From NCBI RefSeq assembly GCF_026625645.1, contig NZ_CP113056.1:1302001-1366000 (forward strand): DNA of 64,000 nucleotides, read 5' to 3'. Numbering within the stretch: the first letter of the stretch is position 1; the number at the start of each line of letters is the position of its first letter. Below are positions 28,650 through 37,339 of this stretch, in pieces. The position numbers and the translations under genes are program-made. Below the pieces are notes generated by a model that saw only the letters and a list, made by a program, of their open reading frames with translations, made no database searches and was not told where the DNA came from. This DNA is from Ancylobacter sp. SL191 (GTDB lineage: Bacteria > Pseudomonadota > Alphaproteobacteria > Rhizobiales > Xanthobacteraceae).

Positions 28650-28870
28650 CGCGGGGATGCGGCGCGCGGCGCGAGGGAATAACGAGATAGCTCAACGGCT
28701 TACTTAATAAGGTATGCCTACGCACATTATGCAATATTAAGTATGCCAAAGTCTGTATGCCACATACAAAATTCCTATAATACGTAATACAAACTGACCT
28801 TGCGCCGCACCATTGAACTTTAGAATTAGCTCTTGGCTTTGTTCTAATCTTGGTACAACTTATTACACGG
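28650..28870. promoter_or_regulatory. AT-rich regulatory island upstream of tctC
   Basis: The 760-bp gap between zwf and tctC has no supportable gene. Within it, about 28680-28870 is far richer in A+T than its surroundings and contains three GTATGCC copies (28712, 28741, 28755) and a perfect TATAAT (28776-28781). It probably carries the tct promoter and sites for regulators. Confidence 0.6.
28754..28768. promoter_or_regulatory. Candidate operator TGTATG-CCA-CATACA
   Basis: A perfect 6-bp inverted repeat with a 3-nt spacer lies just before a TATAAT at 28776, covering the place of a -35 element. Short palindromes with T-G-T..A-C-A are typical of GntR/FCD operators, and such a regulator is encoded at 32670 behind tctCBA. 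The link is inference. Confidence 0.5.
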
Positions 28871-29006
28871 AGTATCCGGCGGAGAGACGAAGCAATCGGC
28901 CTGCCGGCTATGACGGATCCGCTCCGGTATCGCGAAGCGGAACGCAAAAACAAGACCGACCAAAGATCGGTTGAACGCCAGAATCCTTTTGGGAAGGAAA
29001 CGCCAA

Positions 29007-30017
29007 ATGAAACATTTCCATGCTCTTGGTCTGGGCGCCATTACCGCCCTCGGCATGACGGCGCTCTCCATGCTGCCGGCCTCGGCCGCCTGGGCGCCGA
29101 CCAAGCCGGTTGAGTTCATCGTGCCGGCCGGTACGGGTGGTGGCGCCGACCAGATGGCGCGCACGCTCCAGGGCATCATTGCCAAGCACAATCTGATGTC
29201 GACGCAGCTCGTCGTCATCAACAAGTCGGGCGGCGCCGGCGGCGAGGGCTTCCTCGACGTCAAGAGCAACAAGGGCAACCCGCACAAGATCGTCATCTCG
29301 CTGTCGAACCTGTTCACCACCCCGCTGGCGACCGGCATTCCCTTCAACTGGAAGGATCTCACCCCCGTCGCCATGCTGGCGCTGGACGAGTTCGTCCTGT
29401 GGGTGAACGCCCAGGAGCCCTACAAGACCGCGCAGGAATATGAGGCGGCTATCAAGGCGGCGCCGGACGGCACCTTCAAGATGGGCGGCACCGGTTCCAA
29501 GCAGGAAGACCAGATCATCACCGTCGCCATCGAGAAGGCGCTCGGCAAGAAGATGACCTACATCCCCTATAAGGGCGGTGGCGAGGTCGCGGTGCAGCTG
29601 GTCGGCGGTCACATCAATTCGAGCGTGAACAACCCGATCGAGGCCGTCTCGCAGTGGCGCGGCGACAAGCTGCGTCCGCTCTGCGTGTTCGATTCCAAGA
29701 CCCTGCCCTACACCGACAAGATCCTCGGCGACCAGTCCTGGTCCTCGATCCCGACCTGCATCTCGGCGGGCCTCAACGTCGAATATCTCATGCTGCGCGG
29801 CATCTTCATGCCCCCGGGCGTGACCGACGAGCAGGTCGCCTACTTCATCGACCTGTTCAAGAAGGTCCGCGAGACCCCCGAGTGGCAGCAGCTCATGAAG
29901 GACGGCGCCTTCAACCCGACCTTCATGGCCGGCGCGGAGTTCAAAACCTGGCTCGATCAGGCTGAAGCCAAGCACAAGACCCTGATGCAGGAAGCCGGCT
30001 TCATCGCCGGGAACTGA
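29007..30017 (+). CDS. tctC: Tripartite tricarboxylate transporter substrate-binding protein (TctC/Bug family)
   Basis: A 336-aa periplasmic binding protein. The signal peptide ends ..LPASAA-W. The Bug-family start KPVEFIVPAGTGGGADQMART, the ligand-loop segment GGTGSKQEDQIITVAIEKAL and YIPYKGGGEVAVQLVGGHI are present. Ligands of this family are mostly carboxylates; the actual one here cannot be read. The ATG at 29007 with AAGGAA upstream is preferred over 28971. It is the first gene of a tctCBA set. Confidence 0.9.
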   Translation: MKHFHALGLGAITALGMTALSMLPASAAWAPTKPVEFIVPAGTGGGADQMARTLQGIIAKHNLMSTQLVVINKSGGAGGEGFLDVKSNKGNPHKIVISLSNLFTTPLATGIPFNWKDLTPVAMLALDEFVLWVNAQEPYKTAQEYEAAIKAAPDGTFKMGGTGSKQEDQIITVAIEKALGKKMTYIPYKGGGEVAVQLVGGHINSSVNNPIEAVSQWRGDKLRPLCVFDSKTLPYTDKILGDQSWSSIPTCISAGLNVEYLMLRGIFMPPGVTDEQVAYFIDLFKKVRETPEWQQLMKDGAFNPTFMAGAEFKTWLDQAEAKHKTLMQEAGFIAGN

Positions 30018-30030
30018 ACGACCTCGCTCC

Positions 30031-30053
30031 CCGGGCCGGCTTTGCCGGCCCGG
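30031..30053 (+). promoter_or_regulatory. Strong intergenic hairpin between tctC and tctB
   Basis: CCGGGCCGGC-TTT-GCCGGCCCGG is a perfect 10-bp stem 13 bp after the tctC stop, without a T run. Such hairpins often protect the binding-protein mRNA and reduce expression of downstream membrane genes. The rest of the 248-bp gap has no gene. Confidence 0.6.
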
Positions 30054-30265
30054 TTGGAGCCGGGCTTCCCACGGGGAGCCCGTTGACGTTTTCGACCGAG
30101 CGCCGCTGCGGACAGCGGCACTGCCGCCGGCACCGTTCCGGCCGCACCTGTCCCGGGCGCCGGGAAACAGCAAGAACGAACGTTAGAGCAAGCTGACGTC
30201 CAACGTGCCTCCGGCGGGTCGCCCTCGCCGGACACTCCTTTGCGCGGATTTTTCGGAGACAATCT

Positions 30266-30769
30266 ATGGAACAGGCTCACCATGGGGCGGGCGGGGGAGG
30301 CCCTAAGCAGCGCACCGTCGAAATCGGCACCGCACTGCTGACCCTGCTCTTCGGCCTCATCGTTATCTATGGCAGCTACCTGGTCGGGGTCGGCTGGAGT
30401 TCGGACGGCCCGCAAGCCGGGTTCTTTCCGTTCTATGTCGGGCTGATCATCTGCGGGTGCAGCCTGATCAACCTCGTGCATGGCATGCGCGAGAGCTCCG
30501 AGCCGCTCTTCGCGGAATGGAGCCAGCTCGGCCAGGTGCTCCGGGTGCTCATCCCGGCCTGCATCTATGTCGGGCTCGTGCCGTTCCTCGGCATCTACAT
30601 CCCCTCTGTCGCGCTGATCCTCGGCTTCATGATGTGGATCGGCAAATACAAGCTGCCGCTGTCGCTCACCGTGGCGGTCTGCGTGCCGGTCTTCTTCTAC
30701 ATGACGCTCGAGCGCTGGTTCATGATTCCGCTCCCCAAGGGGCCGATCGAGGCGATGCTCGGACTGTGA
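30266..30769 (+). CDS. tctB: Tripartite tricarboxylate transporter small membrane protein (TctB family)
   Basis: A 167-aa inner-membrane protein with about four helices: IGTALLTLLFGLIVIYGSYL, an AGFFPFYVGLIICGCSLINL helix, and a hydrophobic pair near LRVLIPACIYVGLVPFLGIY and SLTVAVCVPVFFYMTLERWF. The PQAGFFPFYVG motif is typical of TctB. It lies between tctC and tctA; TctB is the small permease partner. Confidence 0.9.
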   Translation: MEQAHHGAGGGGPKQRTVEIGTALLTLLFGLIVIYGSYLVGVGWSSDGPQAGFFPFYVGLIICGCSLINLVHGMRESSEPLFAEWSQLGQVLRVLIPACIYVGLVPFLGIYIPSVALILGFMMWIGKYKLPLSLTVAVCVPVFFYMTLERWFMIPLPKGPIEAMLGL

Positions 30770-30819
30770 CCACCGACAGATAAGGCGGGCACCGCGAGCC
30801 GCCTGCCAGGGAAACGCCC

Positions 30820-32331
30820 ATGCTTGAGAATTTCACCTATCTCTACCACGGGTTCGGTATCGCATCCGACCCGTTCAACATCCTCCTGATGGCCATCGGC
30901 ATCCTGCTCGGCGTCATCATCGGCGTGCTGCCGGGACTTGGCGGCGCCAATGGCGTTGCCATCCTGCTGCCGCTCACCTTCTCCATGTCGCCGACCTCGG
31001 CGATTATCCTGCTGACCTGTATTTACTGGGGCGCCCTGTTCGGCGGCGCCATCACCTCGGTGCTGTTCAACATCCCCGGTGAACCCTGGTCGGTGGCGAC
31101 AACCTTTGACGGGCATCCAATGGCCCGATCAGGACGAGCCGGTGAAGCGCTTACCGCGGCCTTCACCTCGTCCTTCATCGGCGCCTTCTTCGCGGTGGTG
31201 ATGATCACCCTCATCGCGCCGCTGGTCGCCCAGTTCGCCCTGCAATTTGGTCCAGCCGAGAAGTTCGCGGTCTACTTCCTCGCCTTTGCCTCCTTCGTGG
31301 GCATGAGCAAGGAGCCGCCGGCCAAGACCATCGTGTCCATGATGATCGGCTTTGCCCTCGCGGCGGTCGGCCTCGACATGGTCACCGGTCAGCTCCGCCT
31401 GACCTTCGGCGTCACCGAACTGCTCAACGGTTTCGACTTCCTCATCGCGGTCATCGGTCTCTTCGGCATCGGCGAGATCCTGCTGACCATGGAAGAGGGC
31501 CTCGAATTCCGCGGCAAGTCGGCGAAGATCGACCCCAAGGTGGTGTGGAAGACCTGGCTGACGCTGCCGCGTTACTGGATGACCTCGCTGCGCTCCATCA
31601 TCATCGGCTGCTGGATGGGTATCACCCCGGCCGGCGCCACCCCGGCCTCCTTCATGGCCTATGGCATCGCCAAGCGTGTGTCGAAGAACGGCAAGAACTT
31701 CGGCAATGGCGAGATCGAGGGCGTCATCGCCCCCGAGACCGCCGCCCACGCCGCCGGCACGGCCGCCATGCTGCCCATGCTGGCGCTGGGCGTCCCCGGT
31801 TCGCCGACCGCCGCGGTTCTGCTCGGCGGCCTGCTGATCTGGGGTCTGCAGCCCGGTCCGATGCTGTTCGTCGAGCAGGCCGAGTTCGTGTGGGGCCTCA
31901 TCGCCTCCATGTATCTCGGCAACATTGTCGGCCTCATCCTCGTGCTGACCACGGTGCCGCTGTTCGCCTCGATCCTGCGCATCCCCTTCTCGATCATCGC
32001 CCCGGTGATCCTGGTGGTCTGCGCCATCGGTGCCTACACGGTGAACAACAACGTGTTCGACGTGCTGATGATGATGGTCTTCGGTGTCCTCGGCTACCTG
32101 CTGAAGAAGACCAACTACCCGCTGGCGCCGCTGGTGCTCGCGATCGTCCTCGGCGACGCCGCCGAAGAATCCTTCCGCCAGTCCCTGCTTGGCTCGGGCG
32201 GTTCGATCTCGGTGTTCTGGTCGAACGGCCTCGTGGCCTCGATCATGGGCCTCGGTGTCCTCGCCGGCATCTGGCCGATCCTCGGCCACCTGTTCGGCAA
32301 GCTGCGCGGCACGTCCGCCCAGCCGGCCTGA
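30820..32331 (+). CDS. tctA: Tripartite tricarboxylate transporter large permease (TctA family)
   Basis: A 503-aa permease of about 12 helices. The family motif GVIIGVLPGLGGANGVAILL lies near residue 30-50, with YWGALFGGAITSVLFNIPGE after it and a second related repeat (LPMLALGVPGSPTAAVLLGG) in the C-terminal half. The stop is followed by an intrinsic terminator. Transport is driven by an ion gradient in known members. Confidence 0.95.
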   Translation: MLENFTYLYHGFGIASDPFNILLMAIGILLGVIIGVLPGLGGANGVAILLPLTFSMSPTSAIILLTCIYWGALFGGAITSVLFNIPGEPWSVATTFDGHPMARSGRAGEALTAAFTSSFIGAFFAVVMITLIAPLVAQFALQFGPAEKFAVYFLAFASFVGMSKEPPAKTIVSMMIGFALAAVGLDMVTGQLRLTFGVTELLNGFDFLIAVIGLFGIGEILLTMEEGLEFRGKSAKIDPKVVWKTWLTLPRYWMTSLRSIIIGCWMGITPAGATPASFMAYGIAKRVSKNGKNFGNGEIEGVIAPETAAHAAGTAAMLPMLALGVPGSPTAAVLLGGLLIWGLQPGPMLFVEQAEFVWGLIASMYLGNIVGLILVLTTVPLFASILRIPFSIIAPVILVVCAIGAYTVNNNVFDVLMMMVFGVLGYLLKKTNYPLAPLVLAIVLGDAAEESFRQSLLGSGGSISVFWSNGLVASIMGLGVLAGIWPILGHLFGKLRGTSAQPA

Positions 32332-32344
32332 GGGCGACAATGAC

Positions 32345-32379
32345 AAGGCCCGCCGCGCTCACCGCGCGGCGGGCTTTTG
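32345..32379 (+). terminator. Rho-independent terminator after tctA
   Basis: GCCCGCCGCG..CGCGGCGGGC with a short loop followed by TTTT, 15 bp beyond the tctA stop. Confidence 0.8.
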
Positions 32380-32669
32380 GGCCGAACGGAAGCTGACGCA
32401 GCGTCAGGTACGTCCGGCGCCCAGGCGAAGAGCGGGGCAAATCGCTCTTCCGCCGAATCCCTCGCCCCCGGAGAGGGAGATCGGGCAACACACGGCCGCC
32501 GCAGGAACCCGCCCCGCAGACGAGCCATAGAAGCTCGATGGAGGCGCGCTGGCGGACCGAGGTATCGGGGGGTTCGGGAGGCAACGCCAATGTTCTGTGC
32601 CAAAACCAGGCTTCATCATCTCCGTCCGGCCGGCGCCCGGTCGGTCACGGACTCCGGGACGGACGCTGC

Positions 32670-33401
32670 ATGATGAGCATCGAAAGCACCATTCGCCGGG
32701 TGAATGGCGGGGCTGCGAAGCTCTCCGTAGCGCCGCTGGAGGACACGTCCACTTTCAAGAACCGCGCCTATACCGCGCTCAAGGAAGTCATCGTCTCGCT
32801 CAACATCTACGACCAGACCCAGGAAGTGCGGCTCGACGAGCGCCAGCTCGCCCAGAGCCTCGGGGTCAGCCGTACCCCGGTGCGCGAGGCGATGGCGCAG
32901 CTGGAGCGCGAGGGCTTCGTCCACTCGGTGCCGCGCCGCGGCATCTATGTGGTGCGCAAGACCAAGCGCGAGGTCATCGAGATGATCCAGGTCTGGGCGG
33001 CGCTGGAAAGCCTTGCCGCCCGGCTCATCACCCAGCACGCCACCGATGACGAGATCGGCCGGCTGCGGGAAATGTTCGCCTCATTCGACGATCCCAATGG
33101 CGCCCCGCACGCCAAGCTCGACGAGTATTCCGAGGTGAACATCCAGTTCCACCAGACCATCATCGCCATGGGCGGCAATGGCATCCTGGTGAATCTCGCC
33201 GAGAACCTGTTCACCCATATGCGCATGATCCGCCGCAAGACGATCGGCGAGGAGGATCGGGCCGACCGCTCGATCCAGGACCACCTCGCCATCATCCAGG
33301 CGCTGGAGGCCCGCGACACCGACCTTGCCGAGGTGCTGGTGCGCAACCACGCGCTCGGCCTTGCCGACCATGTCGCGCGTTTCGCCGACTATCTGGAATA
33401 G
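32670..33401 (+). CDS. GntR family transcriptional regulator (FCD type)
   Basis: A 243-aa regulator. The wHTH contains LAQSLGVSRTPVREAMAQLE followed by the wing RRGIYVVRK. An FCD ligand domain follows, with N-x2-FH (VNIQFHQTIIAMGGN) and the late H-region DHLAIIQALEARD and NHALGLADH. The ATG at 32670 (or the adjacent 32673) is preferred over 32538, whose extra 44 residues are low quality. It lies 338 bp after tctA in the same direction and is the likely regulator of tctCBA. It ends before a terminator. Confidence 0.87.
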   Translation: MMSIESTIRRVNGGAAKLSVAPLEDTSTFKNRAYTALKEVIVSLNIYDQTQEVRLDERQLAQSLGVSRTPVREAMAQLEREGFVHSVPRRGIYVVRKTKREVIEMIQVWAALESLAARLITQHATDDEIGRLREMFASFDDPNGAPHAKLDEYSEVNIQFHQTIIAMGGNGILVNLAENLFTHMRMIRRKTIGEEDRADRSIQDHLAIIQALEARDTDLAEVLVRNHALGLADHVARFADYLE

Positions 33402-33459
33402 GCGATCACCCATCGGCGCCGGCCGGAAGCAACCGGCCGCGCCACCGCTCTACCTCTCC

Positions 33460-33492
33460 CCGGCGGGTTCCTCGACCCCGCCGGCTTTTTTT
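33460..33492 (+). terminator. Rho-independent terminator after the GntR gene
   Basis: CCGGCGGG / CCCGCCGG stem with an 8-9 nt loop followed by TTTTTTT, about 60 bp past the stop. Confidence 0.9.
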
Positions 33493-33592
33493 GTTAGCGC
33501 GTCCGGTGACCCTGAGGGCTGGCTCACCCGTCAGAGTGCTTTCGCCGGACCCACCCACCCATCACACCGTCATCCCTGTCCATCCCTCACGC

Positions 33593-33687
33593 CGTCATCC
33601 CCGGGCTTGGCCCGGGGATCCACGTCTTTGGCCGCGTGCGACGGCAGGGAGTCGTGGATGGCCGGGCCAAGCCCGGCCATGACGGTG
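33593..33687. repeat. REP-like palindrome pair
   Basis: One GTCATCCCCGGGCTTGGCCC unit (33593-) and one GTGGATGGCCGGGCCAAGCC unit (to 33687), facing each other, as at 17.6-18.2 and 62.9-63.4 kb. The 448-bp gap 33402-33849 holds no other feature besides the terminator. Confidence 0.85.
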
Positions 33688-33849
33688 CGCGCGGCCCTGC
33701 CAACGCCCCCGTTGAGCGTGGTGCCGCCCGTTGCGCGGGGGCGGTGATTCGGCTACGCACAATCACCTAGATTCATCCCGGTAAGGCCGGCCGCCGCGAG
33801 GCGGGGCGGCCCTGCCATTCCCCGCGCCCCTCGACGAGAGCCCGCCAGC

Positions 33850-34314
33850 ATGCTGCGCAGCCTGACCGATTTCATCGCCGAGATCGCCGGCGGCACGCGC
33901 GAGGCGGCCTTTGCCGAGAATGATTACCGGCTCGCCGCCGCCGCGCTGCTGGTGCATGTCGTCACCATTGACGGGGTGATCGGCACTGAGGAGCTGGCCA
34001 AGCTGCGCGGCATTCTCGGGGCGCATTTCAAGCTCGACGCGGCGGAGGCCGAGCGCCTGCTGGAGGCGGCCATCGCCCGCGATGCCGAGGCGGTCGACCT
34101 TTACGCCTTCACCAGCGTGCTCAACCGCGCCATGGATGATGAGGGCCGCAAGCGCGTCGTCGCCATGATGTTCGAGGTGGCCTATGCCGATGGCGGGCTC
34201 ACCGAGTTCGAGGACAATCTGGTCTGGCGCGCCGCCGAGCTGCTGAACGTCGCCTCGCGCGACCGCGTGCAGATCCGCAAACAGGTTCGCGCCAGCTTCG
34301 ACGCGGAGAGTTGA
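33850..34314 (+). CDS. TerB-like tellurite resistance family protein
   Basis: A 154-aa all-helical cytosolic protein. Two similar halves each carry a D-G pattern (VTIDGVIGTEELAKL and VAYADGGLTEFEDNLVWRAA), the TerB metal-binding signature. Despite the name, isolated TerB-like proteins in Hyphomicrobiales have no shown role in tellurite resistance. No other ter genes are near. Confidence 0.85.
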   Translation: MLRSLTDFIAEIAGGTREAAFAENDYRLAAAALLVHVVTIDGVIGTEELAKLRGILGAHFKLDAAEAERLLEAAIARDAEAVDLYAFTSVLNRAMDDEGRKRVVAMMFEVAYADGGLTEFEDNLVWRAAELLNVASRDRVQIRKQVRASFDAES

Positions 34315-34446
34315 GCACGATACGGGCGGCTTGATGCCGGTGCCCAACTGGCGCCATCCTTGCCTGTGACCTGTTGAGTCGCGGTCGGCAACGCCCGCGC
34401 TCCGTGCACCCCGAACCAAGCGACGCCCGCCCGGCGCCTGGAGACC

Positions 34447-35193
34447 ATGCCGCATCCCGTGCTGATCGTGCTCCATCAGGAGCATTCCTCACCCGGACGA
34501 ATCGGACGCCTGCTGACCGAGCGTGGCTACCGGCTGGATATTCGTCGCCCCTGCCTCGGCGAGACGCTGCCGGCGACGCTGGCCGAGCATAGCGGCGCCA
34601 TCATCTTCGGCGGGCCGCAAAGCGCTAATGACTGCCACGCCTATGTCCGCTCGGAGATCGACTGGATCGGCGTGCCGCTCGCCGAGGGCAAGCCCTATCT
34701 CGGCATATGCCTCGGCGCGCAGATGCTCGCCCGCCACCTCGGCGCGCCGGTGGCCCGCCACCCGGAAGGGCTGGTGGAGATCGGCTATTACCCGATCCGC
34801 GCGACGCAGGCCGGCGCCGCGCTGCTGGCCGAGGGCGGAGTGGGCGAGGGCGGAGTGGCCGAGATCGCCTGGCCCGAGCATGTCTATCACTGGCACAATG
34901 AGGGCTTTGCCCTGCCGGCGGGGGCGGAATTGCTGGCGGAAGGCGAGGCCTTCCCCAACCAGGCCTTCCGCTACGGCCCGGCGGCGCTCGGCATCCAGTT
35001 CCACCCGGAAGTGACGCACCACATGATGTGCCGCTGGACGGTGACCGCGGCCGACAGCTTCCATCTGCCCGGCGCCCGCCCGCCGCGCGCCCATTTCGTC
35101 GACCGCCTCCAGCATGACGGCCGCATCCGGCTCTGGCTCGACGCCTTCCTCGACCGCTGGCTCGCCAGCGGCCAGCCAATGGCGGCGGAGTGA
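34447..35193 (+). CDS. Glutamine amidotransferase (class-I GATase, GMP-synthase-like)
   Basis: A 248-aa free-standing GATase domain. The nucleophile Cys is in YLGICLGAQMLARHLG and the His-Glu pair in GIQFHPEVTHHMMCRW. The N-terminal HQEHSSPGRIGRLLTERGY is a common feature of this GMP-synthase-like subgroup. An in-gene duplication gives GEGGVxE twice near residues 135-145. Its acceptor substrate is not known. It follows the TerB-like gene by 132 bp. Confidence 0.87.
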   Translation: MPHPVLIVLHQEHSSPGRIGRLLTERGYRLDIRRPCLGETLPATLAEHSGAIIFGGPQSANDCHAYVRSEIDWIGVPLAEGKPYLGICLGAQMLARHLGAPVARHPEGLVEIGYYPIRATQAGAALLAEGGVGEGGVAEIAWPEHVYHWHNEGFALPAGAELLAEGEAFPNQAFRYGPAALGIQFHPEVTHHMMCRWTVTAADSFHLPGARPPRAHFVDRLQHDGRIRLWLDAFLDRWLASGQPMAAE

Positions 35194-35262
35194 GCGGTTA
35201 GCGCTTTTCCAGCGACAAGGACTCCGGCCCGCGTGAGAAAAAGATGCTCGCGCGGACGGTCT

Positions 35263-36144
35263 TCAGTCGCGGGTCGGCGTGCCGCCGAGCCGCAACCGCG
35301 CGATCTCGCCCACCGCGCTGAACCAGAGCCGGGTAATGAGGGCGACGATGCGCAGCCGCAGCAGCGGCGGGATGCCTTTGGTACGCAGCATGTGACGGGT
35401 CTCGCCGGCGCAGCGCCGGCTCTCGCGCAGCAGGAGCTGCGGCGCGGTCAGCGGCACCGGCTGCTTCATCCAGCCGCCGCCGACGATGCGCCGGCGCTTG
35501 CGGGCGATATCGTCGAAAGTTGCGCGCACCGGATGGCCGATCACCATGTCGGTGACGAAGGCCAGCGTATAGCCGGCTTCGCGCACGCGCCGGCAGAAGT
35601 CGCGGTCGCCACCGGACTTGAGCTGGGCGTTGAAATTGTCGACCTCGGCCAGCACGCCGCGCGGGCACATGAGGTTCGCCGTCACGAAATGCCCCTGGCT
35701 CATGAACAGGGTCTGGTTGAAGGCGAAAAGCAGCTCGTGCTGGATGCACTCCGGCGCGCCGCCGCCTTCCGGCACGAACAGCTCGATCGGCCCGCCATAG
35801 ATGCCGTGGCCGGGATTGTCGCGCGTCGCCTCCACGGCCGCCTCGATCCAGCGCGGCGCGGGCACGCAGTCGGCATCGGTGAAGGCGATCCACTCGCCCC
35901 TGGCGACCGCGATGCCGGTGTTTCGCGCGCGGTAGGAGCTCGCCACCGGCTCGACCAGCAGGCGGGCCCAGGGGAAGGACTGGATGGCGGCCACCGTGCC
36001 GTCGGTCGACCCGTTGTCGACCACGATCACCTCGTAGCGATCCTTCGGGTAGGTCTGGGCCTCCAGCGCGCGCAGGCATTTGACGATGAGCTTTTCGCCG
36101 TTCCAGACGGGAACGATGACGCTGACGAAAGGCAATTCGCTCAT
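35263..36144 (-). CDS. Glycosyltransferase family 2
   Basis: A 293-aa GT-A glycosyltransferase. It begins VSVIVPVWNGEKLIVKCLRA, has VVDNGSTDGT and the metal motif FTDADC, and a late GGDRDFCRRVREAGY (ED/W-like acceptor segment). One helix near the C-terminus may be membrane-associated (LLRLRIVALITRLWF). The start at 36144 overlaps nothing and lies 22 bp past the preceding stop. It is the last gene of the minus-strand polysaccharide operon; sugar specificity is not known. Confidence 0.87.
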   Translation of the reverse strand: MSELPFVSVIVPVWNGEKLIVKCLRALEAQTYPKDRYEVIVVDNGSTDGTVAAIQSFPWARLLVEPVASSYRARNTGIAVARGEWIAFTDADCVPAPRWIEAAVEATRDNPGHGIYGGPIELFVPEGGGAPECIQHELLFAFNQTLFMSQGHFVTANLMCPRGVLAEVDNFNAQLKSGGDRDFCRRVREAGYTLAFVTDMVIGHPVRATFDDIARKRRRIVGGGWMKQPVPLTAPQLLLRESRRCAGETRHMLRTKGIPPLLRLRIVALITRLWFSAVGEIARLRLGGTPTRD

Positions 36145-36166
36145 GGCATGAGGCCCGTTGGTGATG

Positions 36167-37282
36167 TCACTGCGTGAGGGAGGAGGTGGGCGCGCCGGCG
36201 AGGTGGCGGAAGAACGCGTCGAGCCGTCGGCCGATTTCGTCCCACTCATGCGCCGACAGATCGGGCTCGGTCCCGCGCGGGGTCGCGCGGAGCCAGCGGG
36301 TGAAGTCGGTCACGACCTCGGCGGTCAGCTCGCCCTCATAGAGATAAAGCCACGCGGCGCCGACCTGCGCCTGCAGCTCCACCAGACTGCCGAGCCGCGG
36401 CGCCAGAACCGGGCGCGCGCGCGACAGGGCGTAAAGCGCGGCGCCGCTGTTGAGAATGTCGCGATAGGGCAGGGCGACCGCGTGCGCGGCATCCACGCGC
36501 TGCTCCATGTCGGCATCCGACAGCCGGCCGATGGAAAGCCGGACATGCGTCCTGTCGCCGACCAGCGCCGTGAGATGCTCGGCGAAGTCGGCGCTGTTGC
36601 AACTGCCGCCAATGTCCAGCCGCACCGTTTCCGCCGGCAGCGATCCCACCACTTCGATGAGCGTGTCCGCTGCCTTGTAGCGGCGGAGCTGGCCGATATA
36701 GGCGAGCTTGACGGGCCCCTCATCGAGCGCGGGCAGGGGAACCTGCGGGGCGAGCGCCTGCCCCTTGTAGTGGCCGTGCGTGATCACCGCATAGGCCTTG
36801 CCGCGCAGTTCCGGCCAGCGCCGGTACAGCAATTCGCGGGAGGTCTCCGACAGGAAGATCAGCCCGTCCACCGCGCGGAACAGCCAGCGCCGGGCGAGGG
36901 GAAATGGCCGGTGGTTCTTCTCATGCGGCTCGATGTTGTGAACCACCCAGACGAGCTTCTGGCCGCGAAGCGCGGCGAGAGCGGTCTTGATGGCCAGAAA
37001 CAGCAGCGCGCGAATATTGGTCTTGAGCGAGCGCGCGACGAAGAACTCGTCGGGCCAATGCAGCACGATGATGTCGGCGTCGCGGGGATATTGCCAGAAG
37101 CCGCCGGCAAAACCCCTGACCGCGTGGCCATGGGCGGCGATGGCGTCCGCGAACATGCCGGTAAAAGGGTTCGGCCCATCCCAGGCCGGACGCAGCGCAA
37201 TGGCGAGGCGCCGCGCTTTGCTGGGCGGCACCTTGCCCTGGGAGGGGCGCGGCGCGGGAGAGGCGGCGGGGGCCTGGCTCAT
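36167..37282 (-). CDS. Glycosyltransferase (GT-B fold, GT4-like)
   Basis: A 371-aa protein with the pattern of a GT-B enzyme. The N-terminal part has HWPDEFFVAR and VVHNIEPHEKNHRPF; the C-terminal part has LAYIGQLRRYKAADTLIEV and VALPYRDILNSGAALYALSRARPVLAP, the usual donor-site region. It resembles the plus-strand gene at 46450 in order of motifs (HVHW.., H..P, FFGKIRPYKG, LPF..), so the two are probably paralogues. A Pro/Ala leader of about 20 residues precedes the domain. Linkage and donor are not known. Confidence 0.8.
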   Translation of the reverse strand: MSQAPAASPAPRPSQGKVPPSKARRLAIALRPAWDGPNPFTGMFADAIAAHGHAVRGFAGGFWQYPRDADIIVLHWPDEFFVARSLKTNIRALLFLAIKTALAALRGQKLVWVVHNIEPHEKNHRPFPLARRWLFRAVDGLIFLSETSRELLYRRWPELRGKAYAVITHGHYKGQALAPQVPLPALDEGPVKLAYIGQLRRYKAADTLIEVVGSLPAETVRLDIGGSCNSADFAEHLTALVGDRTHVRLSIGRLSDADMEQRVDAAHAVALPYRDILNSGAALYALSRARPVLAPRLGSLVELQAQVGAAWLYLYEGELTAEVVTDFTRWLRATPRGTEPDLSAHEWDEIGRRLDAFFRHLAGAPTSSLTQ

Positions 37283-37339
37283 GACGTTGCGGGATCTTCC
37301 TGCGGAAGGGAGAGGAGGTCGGCGACAGGATGGCGCCGC

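Noticed and set aside
28516..28953. Minus-strand open frame of 145 codons in the zwf-tctC gap
   Set aside because: No domain, no ribosome site, and it spans the AT-rich promoter island; likely chance.
32538..32669. Upstream 44-codon extension of the GntR gene
   Set aside because: Residues look non-coding and the MMSIES start has a better ribosome site and aligns with the domain.
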